Of a stretch of DNA of 27,576 nucleotides, positions 17,948 through 25,454 are shown piece after piece. The position numbers and the translations under genes were made by a program. Origin of the DNA: an uncultured Saprospiraceae bacterium (GTDB lineage: Bacteria; Bacteroidota; Bacteroidia; Chitinophagales; Saprospiraceae). The DNA is taken from assembly GCA_937959375.1 (NCBI GenBank), contig CALGLS010000214.1:1-27576 (forward strand), read 5' to 3'. How positions within the stretch are numbered: position 1 is the first letter of the stretch; each line of letters begins with the position of its first letter. The notes below the pieces were generated by a model. It was not told the DNA's origin, did no database searches, and worked only from the letters and a program-made list of their open reading frames with translations.

Positions 17948-17959
17948 TTGGTCCATCAG
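17948..17959. promoter_or_regulatory. Degenerate operator, site 8
   Basis: TTGGTCCATCAG occupies the operator position of the third repeat unit but has two mismatches to TTGGTNNACCAA, both in one arm. It is probably weak or inactive. Confidence 0.4.
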
Positions 17960-18058
17960 TTTAGGCTAAACTAACTAAATCACCCATTCCTTTAGAACGA
18001 AGATTCAACAAGAATCAAAAGAACTACTTACAGAAAAGAGAACACAATAGAATAAAAT

Positions 18059-18167
18059 GGTTCTTTGACAAATCCCGTGGTATAGCCCAATGATAAAATA
18101 AAATCAACGTTTCCTTCGGTCACTTTTGCTTTCATTTTAACATTGGCCACGGGATTTGTCAAAGAAC
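18059..18167. mobile_element. MITE-like hairpin element with 9-bp target duplication
   Basis: Positions 18060-18080 and 18147-18167 are perfect 21-bp inverted repeats (outer sequence GTTCTTTGACAAATCCC). The interior also pairs imperfectly (CCAATGATAAAAT against ATTTTAACATTGG). The element is flanked by direct repeats GAATAAAAT at 18050-18058 and 18168-18176. There is no coding capacity. A 9-bp duplication is typical of several transposase families (for example IS4-like); the family is not determined. Confidence 0.72.
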
Positions 18168-18240
18168 GAATAAAATTAAGATTCACTATAATTTCTTCGA
18201 AAACAAAACAAAAATTTAGAAGGACTTTGCCTTAGGTTAA

Positions 18241-18252
18241 TTGGTTAACCAA
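18241..18252. promoter_or_regulatory. Operator, site 9
   Basis: TTGGTTAACCAA is a perfect palindrome, identical to site 2 before the regulator. It lies in the divergent control region, about 540 bp before the PL7 lipoprotein gene. Confidence 0.75.
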
Positions 18253-18404
18253 AATAGAAAATCAGATCAATTGATCTAAACGAATAGAGTGAAATGATTC
18301 TTTTACTAAGGTTATATTTACACTACCGTAGAAAAACACCAAACAAAAATCATTGTAAATATTTGTCAGAGTAACAATTAAAGTTATATTTGGGGAATTT
18401 CTTG

Positions 18405-18418
18405 ATTGGTTGACCAAT
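18405..18418. promoter_or_regulatory. Operator, site 10
   Basis: ATTGGTTGACCAAT lies about 36 bp before the regulator remnant, mirroring the 42-bp spacing of site 2 from the intact regulator. It may now serve the downstream catabolic operon. Confidence 0.75.
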
Positions 18419-18453
18419 TTCCATTTTTAGTTAATTGCGCTTGAAGAAGAAGT

Positions 18454-18546
18454 ATTTTGGACAACTTCAGAGAAATAAAGGTAGAAACACCTATTAGAAT
18501 AATATCATCAGGACAATTAATCTTTGGTGATCAGTTGCTATCAGAA
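18454..18546 (+). pseudogene. Remnant of a second GntR/FadR regulator (N-terminal winged helix)
   Basis: Reading from 18457 gives LDNFREIKVETPI, then RIIS, then SGQLIFGDQLLSE. The intact regulator at 2755 reads LENFTEIKTESPI and SGQLKPGDRLPSE at the same places; 18 of these 26 residues are identical. There is an in-frame deletion of 8 codons in the first helix, the initiator ATG is ATT, and the frame stops in the hairpin element that begins at about 18543. The nucleotide sequence differs mostly at synonymous positions, so this was once a selected paralogue, not a fresh copy. Beyond the element (from about 18710) the same frame reads LKENLVEEIRQS, which could be a further eroded piece of the helix-turn-helix, but that is weak. 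I see no sign that it makes protein. Confidence 0.72.
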
Positions 18547-18707
18547 GTTGTTTAAAGTTATCGCCTAAAGGCGAGCGTTAGTGCTTGATTCTGTGGACGA
18601 AGCTCATTTTACTTTTCGTAGCCAAAGCTACGGGAAGAAAAATAGCTGAAGGTCCACGGGGTCAATGACTTACACGCAGCCATAGGGAATAACTTTAAAC
18701 AACTTCT
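18543..18707. mobile_element. Long MITE-like hairpin inserted in the regulator remnant
   Basis: AGAAGTTGTTTAAAGTTAT at 18543-18561 is perfectly inverted at 18689-18707. The interior remains an imperfect palindrome (GTGGAC and GTCCAC, then an apex CGTAGCCAAAGCTACG), so the ~165-bp unit folds on itself. Its interior is more GC-rich than the surroundings. Flanks TCA and TCT give only a 2-of-3 target duplication. The ends share the GTTTAAA core and 12 of 16 positions with the 16204-16357 element. Confidence 0.6.
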
Positions 18708-18795
18708 CTAAAAGAAAACCTAGTAGAAGAAATAAGACAGAGTATTATTAGTTCAATGAAAATTGTAGATATATACTTTGTGAAATCAAAAAAAC

Positions 18796-20841
18796 ATGAA
18801 TTATAAATTTATCACTTTACCAACAACATTTTTAGCCCTTGGTCTTTGCTTGATACTAAATAGCTGTTCCAATGGTGCGACTTCAACTAAAAAAGGAACC
18901 TCAACGCAGGCTCAAAAAACCACTTATCCAAGTGATGTAATTTCCTTTTTTGACCATTGGAATTTAATTTTAGGTGATGGATCAAATGCTGGTAAAGCAG
19001 TTAACTTCGAAAAAAAAGATTTTTTCTATACTGAAAATGATGGTAAAAGAGATTGGGTAGTATTCAAAACGCCTAACGCAGGAAACACCCATGGTACTTC
19101 AAATAATACCAGAACTGAATTAGCTCAATTAAAGAAATGGTCACCAATGACTGATGCTAAGTTGGAAGCCACAGTCAAAGTAAAGAATGTATCAACAACG
19201 GGTGATGCTAGAGTAGCCTCTACTTTCTCAGTAGTTATCGGGCAAATTCATAGTGCAGATGGGCATGAGAACGAACCGTTCAAATTATTTTACAAGAAAT
19301 TTCCTGGTCACACCAAAGGGTCTGTATTTTGGAATTATGAAATCAATACTGCAGGCGATGATAACTCAGGAAGATGGGACTATTCTTACCCTATTTGGGG
19401 TTATGACTTTTCTGTTGTTGGAACTGATGCAAATACTTACCCTCCTGAGCCTGAAGATGGAATCGCTTTAGATGAAGAATTGACTTATGTAATAGAAATT
19501 AAGGATGGTGTTATGCACCTAAAATTCACAAGTGAAGGGCACGAAACAAAAACATTTACCAAAAACCTTATCAAATCTGAATATGCAAAAGCATCAGACA
19601 TGCCAGAACAAGTAAAGAAGTTATTTGTACCAATAGGCCAAGATGGGGTAGAGCGTGAAAATGCTTATGCAAAAGAAGGACTCTTTTTTAAGCTTGGTTC
19701 TTACAATCAAACCAACGGTAAAGATCCAGCTGTAAATAAAGTATGGTGTAATGGTGCTGAAACACACGGTGGCGATCTTCAAAAGCAATATGCAGATGGA
19801 AACTACGCTGAGGTTTGGTTTAAATCAGGAAAAATAGAGATTAGCGATGATGCTATTTCAAATGCAGGATATTTCCAAGCGAATGATGGTTTAGCCAAAA
19901 AAATTGTTTATCCAAATGAGGTTATTCCTTTTATGGATAAATTTAAAATGTTAATGGGAGATGGAACAAATGTAGAAGATATTACTAAATTTGAGCACAA
20001 AGATTTTTTCTATACAGTAATTGATGGGACAAGACGTTGGGTAGTTTATAAAACACCAAACGCAGGAGTTACTTCAAAAAACTCTAATAACACAAGAACA
20101 GAGTTACACGAAAAAAGAGAATGGACACCTGAGCAAGGAGGTAAACTAACAGGTATCTGCAAGGTTATGCAAGTTTCTACTTCCGGCGATGCCAGAGTTG
20201 CTGCGTCTTACTCCACCGTGGTTGGTCAGATCCATAGCGGTGAAGGTCATGAAAATGAACCCTTTAAATTATTTTATAAAAAATTCCCAGGACACACAAA
20301 AGGTTCTGTCTTTTGGAATTATGAAATCAATACGGAAGGAAGCAATAAAAAGAGATGGGATTACTCCAGCGCTATCTGGGGATATGATATGTCTGTTGTT
20401 GGAAAAACCAAAGATGGCTATCCTGCTGAACCTGCTGATGGTATAGAATTAGGGGAAGAGTTTAGTTACGAAGTGAATGTATATAAAGGTATCATGTACC
20501 TAACTTTCAAAAGTGATGGCCATGAAACCAAAACATTTACTAAAAACCTTATCAAATCTGAATATGCTAAACAATCAGATATACCAGCACAGGTTACGAA
20601 ATTATTTGTACCTATAGGGCAAGATGGAACAGAACAAGCCACTGCCTATAAAGGTGAATTGAATTATTTTAAACAAGGTGCTTATAACCAAACCAATGGA
20701 AAAGATCCTGAAAAAAATATGGTTTGGTGCGCAGGTGCAGAAACTTATGGTGGTGATATTGCTAAGCAATATGAAAATGGCTGTTACACAGAAGTTTGGT
20801 TTAGAGAAGCTACTGTAGGACCAGGTACAGCACCAAAATAG
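18796..20841 (+). CDS. Lipoprotein with two tandem PL7-type alginate lyase modules
   Basis: The 681-residue product has a lipoprotein signal (ending LNSC, Cys24) and two homologous jelly-roll modules, about 44-346 and 372-670, offset by 328 residues. Module 1 has RTEL (106-109), QIH (150-152) and FFKLGSYNQ (297-305, Tyr303); module 2 has RTEL (434-437), QIH (478-480) and YFKQGAYNQ (624-632, Tyr630). Catalytic motifs look intact in both, but the second Arg of the usual RTELR is replaced (A in module 1, H in module 2), a variation that could mark an exolytic or oligomer-specific subfamily. Segments such as KTFTKNLIKSEYAK are identical in both modules, even nearly so in DNA, pointing to internal duplication. 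It heads the catabolic operon. A TATACTTTG 16 bp upstream could be a poor -7 element. Confidence 0.9.
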   Translation: MNYKFITLPTTFLALGLCLILNSCSNGATSTKKGTSTQAQKTTYPSDVISFFDHWNLILGDGSNAGKAVNFEKKDFFYTENDGKRDWVVFKTPNAGNTHGTSNNTRTELAQLKKWSPMTDAKLEATVKVKNVSTTGDARVASTFSVVIGQIHSADGHENEPFKLFYKKFPGHTKGSVFWNYEINTAGDDNSGRWDYSYPIWGYDFSVVGTDANTYPPEPEDGIALDEELTYVIEIKDGVMHLKFTSEGHETKTFTKNLIKSEYAKASDMPEQVKKLFVPIGQDGVERENAYAKEGLFFKLGSYNQTNGKDPAVNKVWCNGAETHGGDLQKQYADGNYAEVWFKSGKIEISDDAISNAGYFQANDGLAKKIVYPNEVIPFMDKFKMLMGDGTNVEDITKFEHKDFFYTVIDGTRRWVVYKTPNAGVTSKNSNNTRTELHEKREWTPEQGGKLTGICKVMQVSTSGDARVAASYSTVVGQIHSGEGHENEPFKLFYKKFPGHTKGSVFWNYEINTEGSNKKRWDYSSAIWGYDMSVVGKTKDGYPAEPADGIELGEEFSYEVNVYKGIMYLTFKSDGHETKTFTKNLIKSEYAKQSDIPAQVTKLFVPIGQDGTEQATAYKGELNYFKQGAYNQTNGKDPEKNMVWCAGAETYGGDIAKQYENGCYTEVWFREATVGPGTAPK

Positions 20842-20874
20842 AATTTTAAAAATTGATAATTAAAAACTTTAAAA

Positions 20875-21216
20875 ATGATAAAAGCAAGTAAAGAATTCTT
20901 CTTTAAGGAAGATGCAGAGTGGGAAGAAGTTACCCCATTATTACGTAGACAAATTCAGGGACATGATGATAAAATCATGTTAGTAATCGCAGACTTCAAA
21001 GCTGGTGGTGTTGGTGAAATGCACAACCATCATCACTCTCAAGTAACTTATGTTGCAAGTGGTGAGTTTGAAATGACTATTGGTGATAAAGTCAAAACGA
21101 TTAAAGGAGGTGACTCCTACTATATTCCGCCAATGGTAATGCACGGTTGTACCTGTACAAAAGACGGACAATTGATTGACGTGTTTAGCCCTGCTCGGGA
21201 AGACTTTTTATACTAG
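20875..21216 (+). CDS. kdgF: KdgF-type cupin: unsaturated monouronate linearising enzyme
   Basis: The 113-residue single-domain cupin has the first cupin motif MHNHHHSQVTYVASGEFEM, with likely metal ligands H50, H52 and Q56, and the second motif GDSYYIPPMVMHGC, with H90. This matches the KdgF family, which converts the 4,5-unsaturated monouronates released by alginate or pectin lyases to the linear 4-deoxy-5-keto form (DEH in alginate breakdown). Location is cytoplasmic or periplasmic; no signal peptide is seen, so cytoplasmic is likely. It lies 33 bp after the PL7 lipoprotein gene and 64 bp before the transporter gene, consistent with one operon. Confidence 0.9.
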   Translation: MIKASKEFFFKEDAEWEEVTPLLRRQIQGHDDKIMLVIADFKAGGVGEMHNHHHSQVTYVASGEFEMTIGDKVKTIKGGDSYYIPPMVMHGCTCTKDGQLIDVFSPAREDFLY

Positions 21217-21280
21217 TCAGAATTGAGTAAAAAAGGACAGAAACTTTTAGTCTTGACAAACATAACAAAACGAAAACAAA

Positions 21281-22630
21281 ATGAAATTTAAAGGATTACG
21301 ATGGTGGGTAGTTGGGTTAATTGCCACCGCGGCTGTCATTAATTATATTGATCGTCAAGCATTACCTGCTCTATGGCCTGACATTGCAGAGGAATTATAC
21401 CCTGACAAGAATGCAGACGAACGAAAAGGAATTTATGCAATAATTTCTACTGTTTTCATATTTTCTTATGCGTTTGGTCAAGCGATATTCGGGAAAATTT
21501 TCGACAAAGTTGGAACAAGGATGGGTTTCGCGCTCTCTATCGGTTTTTGGTCGATTGCAACAGCAATGCATGCTTTTGCAAGAGGAGTGTTAAGTCTTAG
21601 TATCTTTCGTTCAATATTAGGTGTTGCTGAAGCAGGGAACTGGCCAGGAGCTGCAAAAGGAAATGCAGAATGGTTCCCAACCAAAGAAAGAGCATTTGCT
21701 CAAGGTCTTTTTAATTCAGGAGCAGCTATTGGAGGAATCATTGCCTTTCCTGCCATTGGAACATTATCAATCTATTTTGATTGGCAATACATTTTTGTAG
21801 TGGTAGCTTTGCTGGGTTTCTTATGGCTTATTCCATGGTGGGTTTTAGTAAAATCTCCTCCTTCAAAGCATCCCTGGATTACGGATGAAGAACGCGACTA
21901 TATTTTAACAGGACAACAAAATCAAGATTTAAATGAAGATGGAAATTTTGATGAAGGTTACAATCCGGATACTGCTAAAATGTTATCCCATAAAGAAAGC
22001 TGGGGAGTGATCATTGCATCCGCAGCGATTGACCCAATTTGGTGGTTGTTTATTTTTTGGATACCAATCTACCTAAACGAAGTTTATGGAATGGATGTAA
22101 AGTCAATTGGATTCTACGCATGGGTACCTTATGTTGGAGCAATGTTCGGAGCTTGGTTTGGTGGACTTTTAGCACAGAATCGAATAAAAGTAGGATGGTC
22201 GGTAAACAAAACACGTAAATTTGTTATTTCACTTGGATGCCTGATTATGTTACCTACTTTATTGGCAATGGCAGACCCCGGTGGATACGTAGCGAGTGTG
22301 ACCAACTTATTTGGAATGACTCCGCTAAGTGGACCAGTTTCAGCTGTGATACTAATGGCAATTATTCTCTTTGGTTTTCAAACAGCAATTGGAAATGTCC
22401 AAACTTTACCAAGTGACTTATTTGGTGGTAAATCAGTAGGAACACTTTCTGGTTTTGCAGGAATGGCTGCTAAATTAGGGGCATTTGGATTGACCGCATT
22501 AGTACCTTGGTTAACCTCAGGTGGTAACTATACACCTGCATTTATTATCGGTGCTTCATTAGCTCTGATCGCAATGGCTAGTGTTTGGTTACTGTGCCCT
22601 AAAATTGAACCATTAAAACCTATAAATTAA
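21281..22630 (+). CDS. MFS hexuronate (ExuT/ACS-family-like) transporter
   Basis: The 449-residue inner-membrane protein has about 12 hydrophobic segments. TM1 ends in INYIDRQALPALWPDIAEE, and FDKVGTRMGF, GVAEAGNWPGAAKGNAEWFPTKERA and GLFNSGAAIGG match the anion:cation symporter branch (hexuronate and glucarate transporters) of the MFS. A hydrophilic central loop lies near residues 205-235. In alginate loci this family imports DEH or unsaturated monouronates from the periplasm; which of the two is not readable here. It is flanked by kdgF and two SDR reductases with short gaps. Confidence 0.93.
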   Translation: MKFKGLRWWVVGLIATAAVINYIDRQALPALWPDIAEELYPDKNADERKGIYAIISTVFIFSYAFGQAIFGKIFDKVGTRMGFALSIGFWSIATAMHAFARGVLSLSIFRSILGVAEAGNWPGAAKGNAEWFPTKERAFAQGLFNSGAAIGGIIAFPAIGTLSIYFDWQYIFVVVALLGFLWLIPWWVLVKSPPSKHPWITDEERDYILTGQQNQDLNEDGNFDEGYNPDTAKMLSHKESWGVIIASAAIDPIWWLFIFWIPIYLNEVYGMDVKSIGFYAWVPYVGAMFGAWFGGLLAQNRIKVGWSVNKTRKFVISLGCLIMLPTLLAMADPGGYVASVTNLFGMTPLSGPVSAVILMAIILFGFQTAIGNVQTLPSDLFGGKSVGTLSGFAGMAAKLGAFGLTALVPWLTSGGNYTPAFIIGASLALIAMASVWLLCPKIEPLKPIN

Positions 22631-22691
22631 TATAGAACGACAATCACTCAATTAAAAAAACAACTTCTAAAATTTTTAAAATAAAATATTC

Positions 22692-23453
22692 ATGAAATCA
22701 CAAGAGAAAATAGCTATAGTAACGGGTGCCACTGGAGGTATTGGTTTTGAAGTAGCAAAAAGATTAGGTAAAGACGGATTTACTGTAGTATTAAATGGTA
22801 TCAATGATGAAGCAGGTGCTGAAAGAGTTGCAGAATTGGTAGCAGAAGGAATTAAGGCTGAATATTGCGGATTCGATGTTACCAATGAAGATGCAGTAAC
22901 ATCGAACATCAAAAAAATTGGTGAAAAGTACGGACGAATTGATGCACTCGTAAACAATGCTGGTGGTTTAGGTGGAAGATCTAGATTTGAAGTAATGACC
23001 ACTGAATTTTACAGAAATGTAATGGCATTAAACCTGGATTCTGTGTTTTTTGCGTCTAGAGCAGCAATACCTTTCCTTAAAGAAGGAGACCTTCCAACAA
23101 TCATTAACTACACTTCAAACGCAGCCTGGAATGCAGGAGGACCTGGAGCTGGAATTTATGGAACATCTAAAGCTGGAGTGCATACAATCACTAGAGCATT
23201 AGCTAAAGATTTGGCGGAATATGGTATTCGAGTAAATGCTGTTTCTCCTGGTACAATTGACACACCATTTCACAAGCAAATTAAATCAACTAAGCCAGAA
23301 GTATTTGCTTCTTGGGCAAACAACATTATGCTAGGAAGATTAGGACAACCACAAGATGTTGCTGGTGTTATTTCTTTCTTAGTTAGTAAAGATGCTTCTT
23401 TCATGACAGCGGAAACCGTCCAAATTGGTGGAGGACAAGCATTAGGAATATAA
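22692..23453 (+). CDS. Short-chain dehydrogenase/reductase, candidate DEH reductase
   Basis: The 253-residue classical SDR has the cofactor motif TGATGGIG (11-18), NNAG (88-91) and the catalytic Ser142, Tyr156 and Lys160 (YGTSK). No acidic residue ends the second strand (VVLNG), which does not suggest strict NADH use. In alginate pathways an SDR reduces DEH to 2-keto-3-deoxygluconate (KDG). Which of the two adjacent SDRs does this is unknown. The 253 and 251-residue proteins are clearly different sequences, not a recent duplication. It begins 61 bp after the MFS gene. Confidence 0.88.
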   Translation: MKSQEKIAIVTGATGGIGFEVAKRLGKDGFTVVLNGINDEAGAERVAELVAEGIKAEYCGFDVTNEDAVTSNIKKIGEKYGRIDALVNNAGGLGGRSRFEVMTTEFYRNVMALNLDSVFFASRAAIPFLKEGDLPTIINYTSNAAWNAGGPGAGIYGTSKAGVHTITRALAKDLAEYGIRVNAVSPGTIDTPFHKQIKSTKPEVFASWANNIMLGRLGQPQDVAGVISFLVSKDASFMTAETVQIGGGQALGI

Positions 23454-23481
23454 TTTCGTAATAACGAACAAAAATAACGCA

Positions 23482-24237
23482 ATGAGTATATTTAAAAGAA
23501 AAGTAGCGGTTGTAACTGGGGGAGGAAGAGATATTGGTAGAGCTATATCCGTTCAACTCGCAAGAGAAGGAGCAAAGGTAGTCGTAAACTATAATAGTTC
23601 TAGGAAAGGGGCGAAAGAAACAGTTGAAGAAATCGAATCTTTTGGTGGTAAGGCTATTGCAGTTAAGGCAGATGTTTCAACCTTAAAAGGGATTAAAACG
23701 CTAAAAGCTAAAACGATTAAAGCTTTCGGCAAAAAGGTTCATATCCTAGTAAACAATGCAGGAGGTCTTTTCGCTCGTAAAACATTACAGGAATTCGATG
23801 AAGCTTTTTACGATTTGGTAATGAATGTAAACTTCAAATCTACCGTTTTTGTAATGCAAGCATTTGAACCTTTAATGGGAAAAGGAGGCTCTATTATCAA
23901 TCTCTCTTCTCTAGCAGCTAGAGACGGTGGTGGAGGTGGATCTTCTTTGTACGCATCGTCAAAAGGAGCGACGACTACTTTTACTAGAGGAATGGCAAAA
24001 GAACTTGGTCCTAAAGGAATCAGAGTAAATGCAATTTGTCCAGGTTTGATTGGAACTAAATTCCATGATGATTTTACAAAAGATGAAATTCGAAAAATAG
24101 TTGCTGCTAAAACTCCAGTAAGAAGAGAAGGTAAAGCGGAAGAAGTGGCTGATTTAGTGGTCTACTTGGCATCTGACAAAAGTTCGTTCGTCACGGGAGC
24201 TAATTTTGACATCAATGGCGGATTAGCTTTCTCATAA
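23482..24237 (+). CDS. Second short-chain dehydrogenase/reductase, candidate DEH reductase
   Basis: The 251-residue SDR has TGGGRDIGRA (12-21), NNAG (91-94), Ser142 or Ser143, Tyr157 and Lys161 (YASSK). The second strand ends VVVNYNSSRKG, with Ser and Arg residues that often favour NADPH. It starts 28 bp after the first SDR. A pair of SDRs may split NADH and NADPH use or act on different uronate products (for example DEH and a mannuronate- or guluronate-derived by-product); this is inference. Confidence 0.88.
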   Translation: MSIFKRKVAVVTGGGRDIGRAISVQLAREGAKVVVNYNSSRKGAKETVEEIESFGGKAIAVKADVSTLKGIKTLKAKTIKAFGKKVHILVNNAGGLFARKTLQEFDEAFYDLVMNVNFKSTVFVMQAFEPLMGKGGSIINLSSLAARDGGGGGSSLYASSKGATTTFTRGMAKELGPKGIRVNAICPGLIGTKFHDDFTKDEIRKIVAAKTPVRREGKAEEVADLVVYLASDKSSFVTGANFDINGGLAFS

Positions 24238-24276
24238 ACTTTTTAACAATTAAAATACAACAATAAAATTATATTT

Positions 24277-25314
24277 ATGAAAAAGGTGGTAACTTTTGGA
24301 GAGATTATGCTTAGGCTAACACCTCCAAATTGGAAAAGATTTTCCCAAGCAAGTTCCTTTGAAGCAATCTATGGTGGCGGCGAAAGTAATGTAGCAGTGT
24401 CGCTTGCGAACTATGGAATTCCTGTCGATTTTGTAACTCGACTTCCTGACAATGACATTGGGCAGTGTGCCTTAATGGAAATGCGAAAACGAAACGTAGG
24501 AACCGATTACATCGTTCGTGGTGGTGATCGCTTAGGTATTTATTTTCTAGAAATTGGTGCAGTCAGTCGTGGAAGTAAGGTCGTTTACGATCGTGCAAAT
24601 TCTGCGATGTCTGAAATCAAACCAGGGATGGTAGACTGGAAAAAAGTATTTAAAAATGCAGACTGGTTTCACTGGACTGGTATTACGCCAGCTATTTCTC
24701 AAGGTGCAGCGGATGCATGCCTAGAGGCGATAAAAGTAGCCAACAAAATGGGAATCACCGTTTCAACAGATTTGAACTATCGAAAGAAACTTTGGAAGTA
24801 CGGAAAAACGCCAGCTCAAGTTATGCCAAAGTTAGTTGCTGGTTGTGATGTGATTTTAGGAAATGAAGAAGATGCTGAAAAGCATTTTGACATTCACCCA
24901 GAAGGTGTAGATGTAACGCACGGAGACACTGTCGATGCTGCTGCATACATTTCCGTTTGTCAACAACTAATGAAAAAATTCCCTCGCTGTAAAAAAGTGA
25001 TTGTCACTTTGAGAGGATCGATTAGTGCTTCGCATAACTCTTGGTCAGGTGTATTGTACAATGGAAAGAAATTGTATTACGCACCAACCTATCAAATCAC
25101 GCATATTGTAGATAGAGTAGGAGGTGGTGATAGCTTTATGGGAGGATTAATTTACGGATTAAAGAAATACAAGCGAAGTGATCAGAAGGCCTTGAATTTT
25201 GCAGTAGCTGCATCTTGCTTAAAGCATACGATATACGGTGATGCGAATTTAGCAACGGTTGAAGAGGTTGAAAAACTGATGAGTGGAGATGCTTCTGGTC
25301 GAGTTGCTCGATAG
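24277..25314 (+). CDS. kdgK: 2-keto-3-deoxygluconate (KDG) kinase, PfkB family
   Basis: The 345-residue PfkB-family sugar kinase has the N-terminal GEIMLRLTPP strand, the substrate-binding GGGESNVAVSLA (33-44), and the C-terminal PfkB signature GGGDSFMGG with catalytic base Asp285. It phosphorylates KDG to KDPG with ATP. The N-terminus and length fit the KdgK group. It lies 39 bp after the second SDR. A hairpin with a U-tract follows, before the aldolase gene. Confidence 0.92.
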   Translation: MKKVVTFGEIMLRLTPPNWKRFSQASSFEAIYGGGESNVAVSLANYGIPVDFVTRLPDNDIGQCALMEMRKRNVGTDYIVRGGDRLGIYFLEIGAVSRGSKVVYDRANSAMSEIKPGMVDWKKVFKNADWFHWTGITPAISQGAADACLEAIKVANKMGITVSTDLNYRKKLWKYGKTPAQVMPKLVAGCDVILGNEEDAEKHFDIHPEGVDVTHGDTVDAAAYISVCQQLMKKFPRCKKVIVTLRGSISASHNSWSGVLYNGKKLYYAPTYQITHIVDRVGGGDSFMGGLIYGLKKYKRSDQKALNFAVAASCLKHTIYGDANLATVEEVEKLMSGDASGRVAR

Positions 25315-25341
25315 AGAAGATGGAAGATAAAGGTCTGAATA

Positions 25342-25428
25342 CGGAAGTCCGAAGACCGAAGTTTCCCTCTAACGTCGTAGACTACGGCCGAGTGAACTTC
25401 GGACTTCTGTCTTCCGTTTTCTTTTTTT
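25342..25428 (+). terminator. Long imperfect hairpin with U-tract between kdgK and kdgA
   Basis: CGGAAG (25342-25347) pairs with CTTCCG (25411-25416). Inside, CCGAAGTT pairs with AACTTCGG and the apex is CGTAGACTACG. TTTTCTTTTTTT follows at 25417-25428. It has the form of an intrinsic terminator and could attenuate transcription into kdgA. The GAAGTCCGAAGACCGAAG stretch is also repeat-like, so an intergenic repeat is an alternative. Confidence 0.55.
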
Positions 25429-25432
25429 AAAA

Positions 25433-25454
25433 TGAAGCTGTTTAAACAACTTCT
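25433..25454. repeat. Near-perfect palindrome of the GAAGYTGTTTAAA family
   Basis: TGAAGCTGTTTAAACAACTT plus the next two bases is palindromic except for one position per arm. It equals two ends of the 18543-18707 element placed back to back. Confidence 0.45.

Larger units (their letters stand above)
17684..17988. repeat. Three-copy ~103-bp tandem repeat carrying operators
   Basis: Units share, in order, TCGATTAGAT, a variable stretch, an operator, TTTAGG(C/G)T(A/G)AACTAA(T/C)TAAA and CACC. Operator starts are 103 bp apart for copies 1 and 2 and the cores are 104 bp apart for copies 2 and 3. Copies 1 and 2 are nearly identical around the operator; copy 3 is diverged. Confidence 0.8.
17668..18795. 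other. 1.1-kb divergent control region rich in repeats
   Basis: This gap between the divergent PKD lipoprotein and PL7 lipoprotein genes holds a three-unit tandem repeat, five operator-like sites, two MITE-like hairpin elements and a regulator remnant, all listed separately. The stretches 17990-18048, 18177-18240 and 18253-18404 show nothing I can support. Confidence 0.7.

Noticed and set aside
17684..17988. CRISPR array
   Set aside because: The three ~103-bp units repeat along their whole length, with no short repeat and unique-spacer pattern, and no cas genes are present.
18707..18795. Continuation of the regulator remnant beyond the hairpin element
   Set aside because: The LKENLVEEIRQS reading is only weakly similar to the helix-turn-helix, so it was not annotated as part of the pseudogene.
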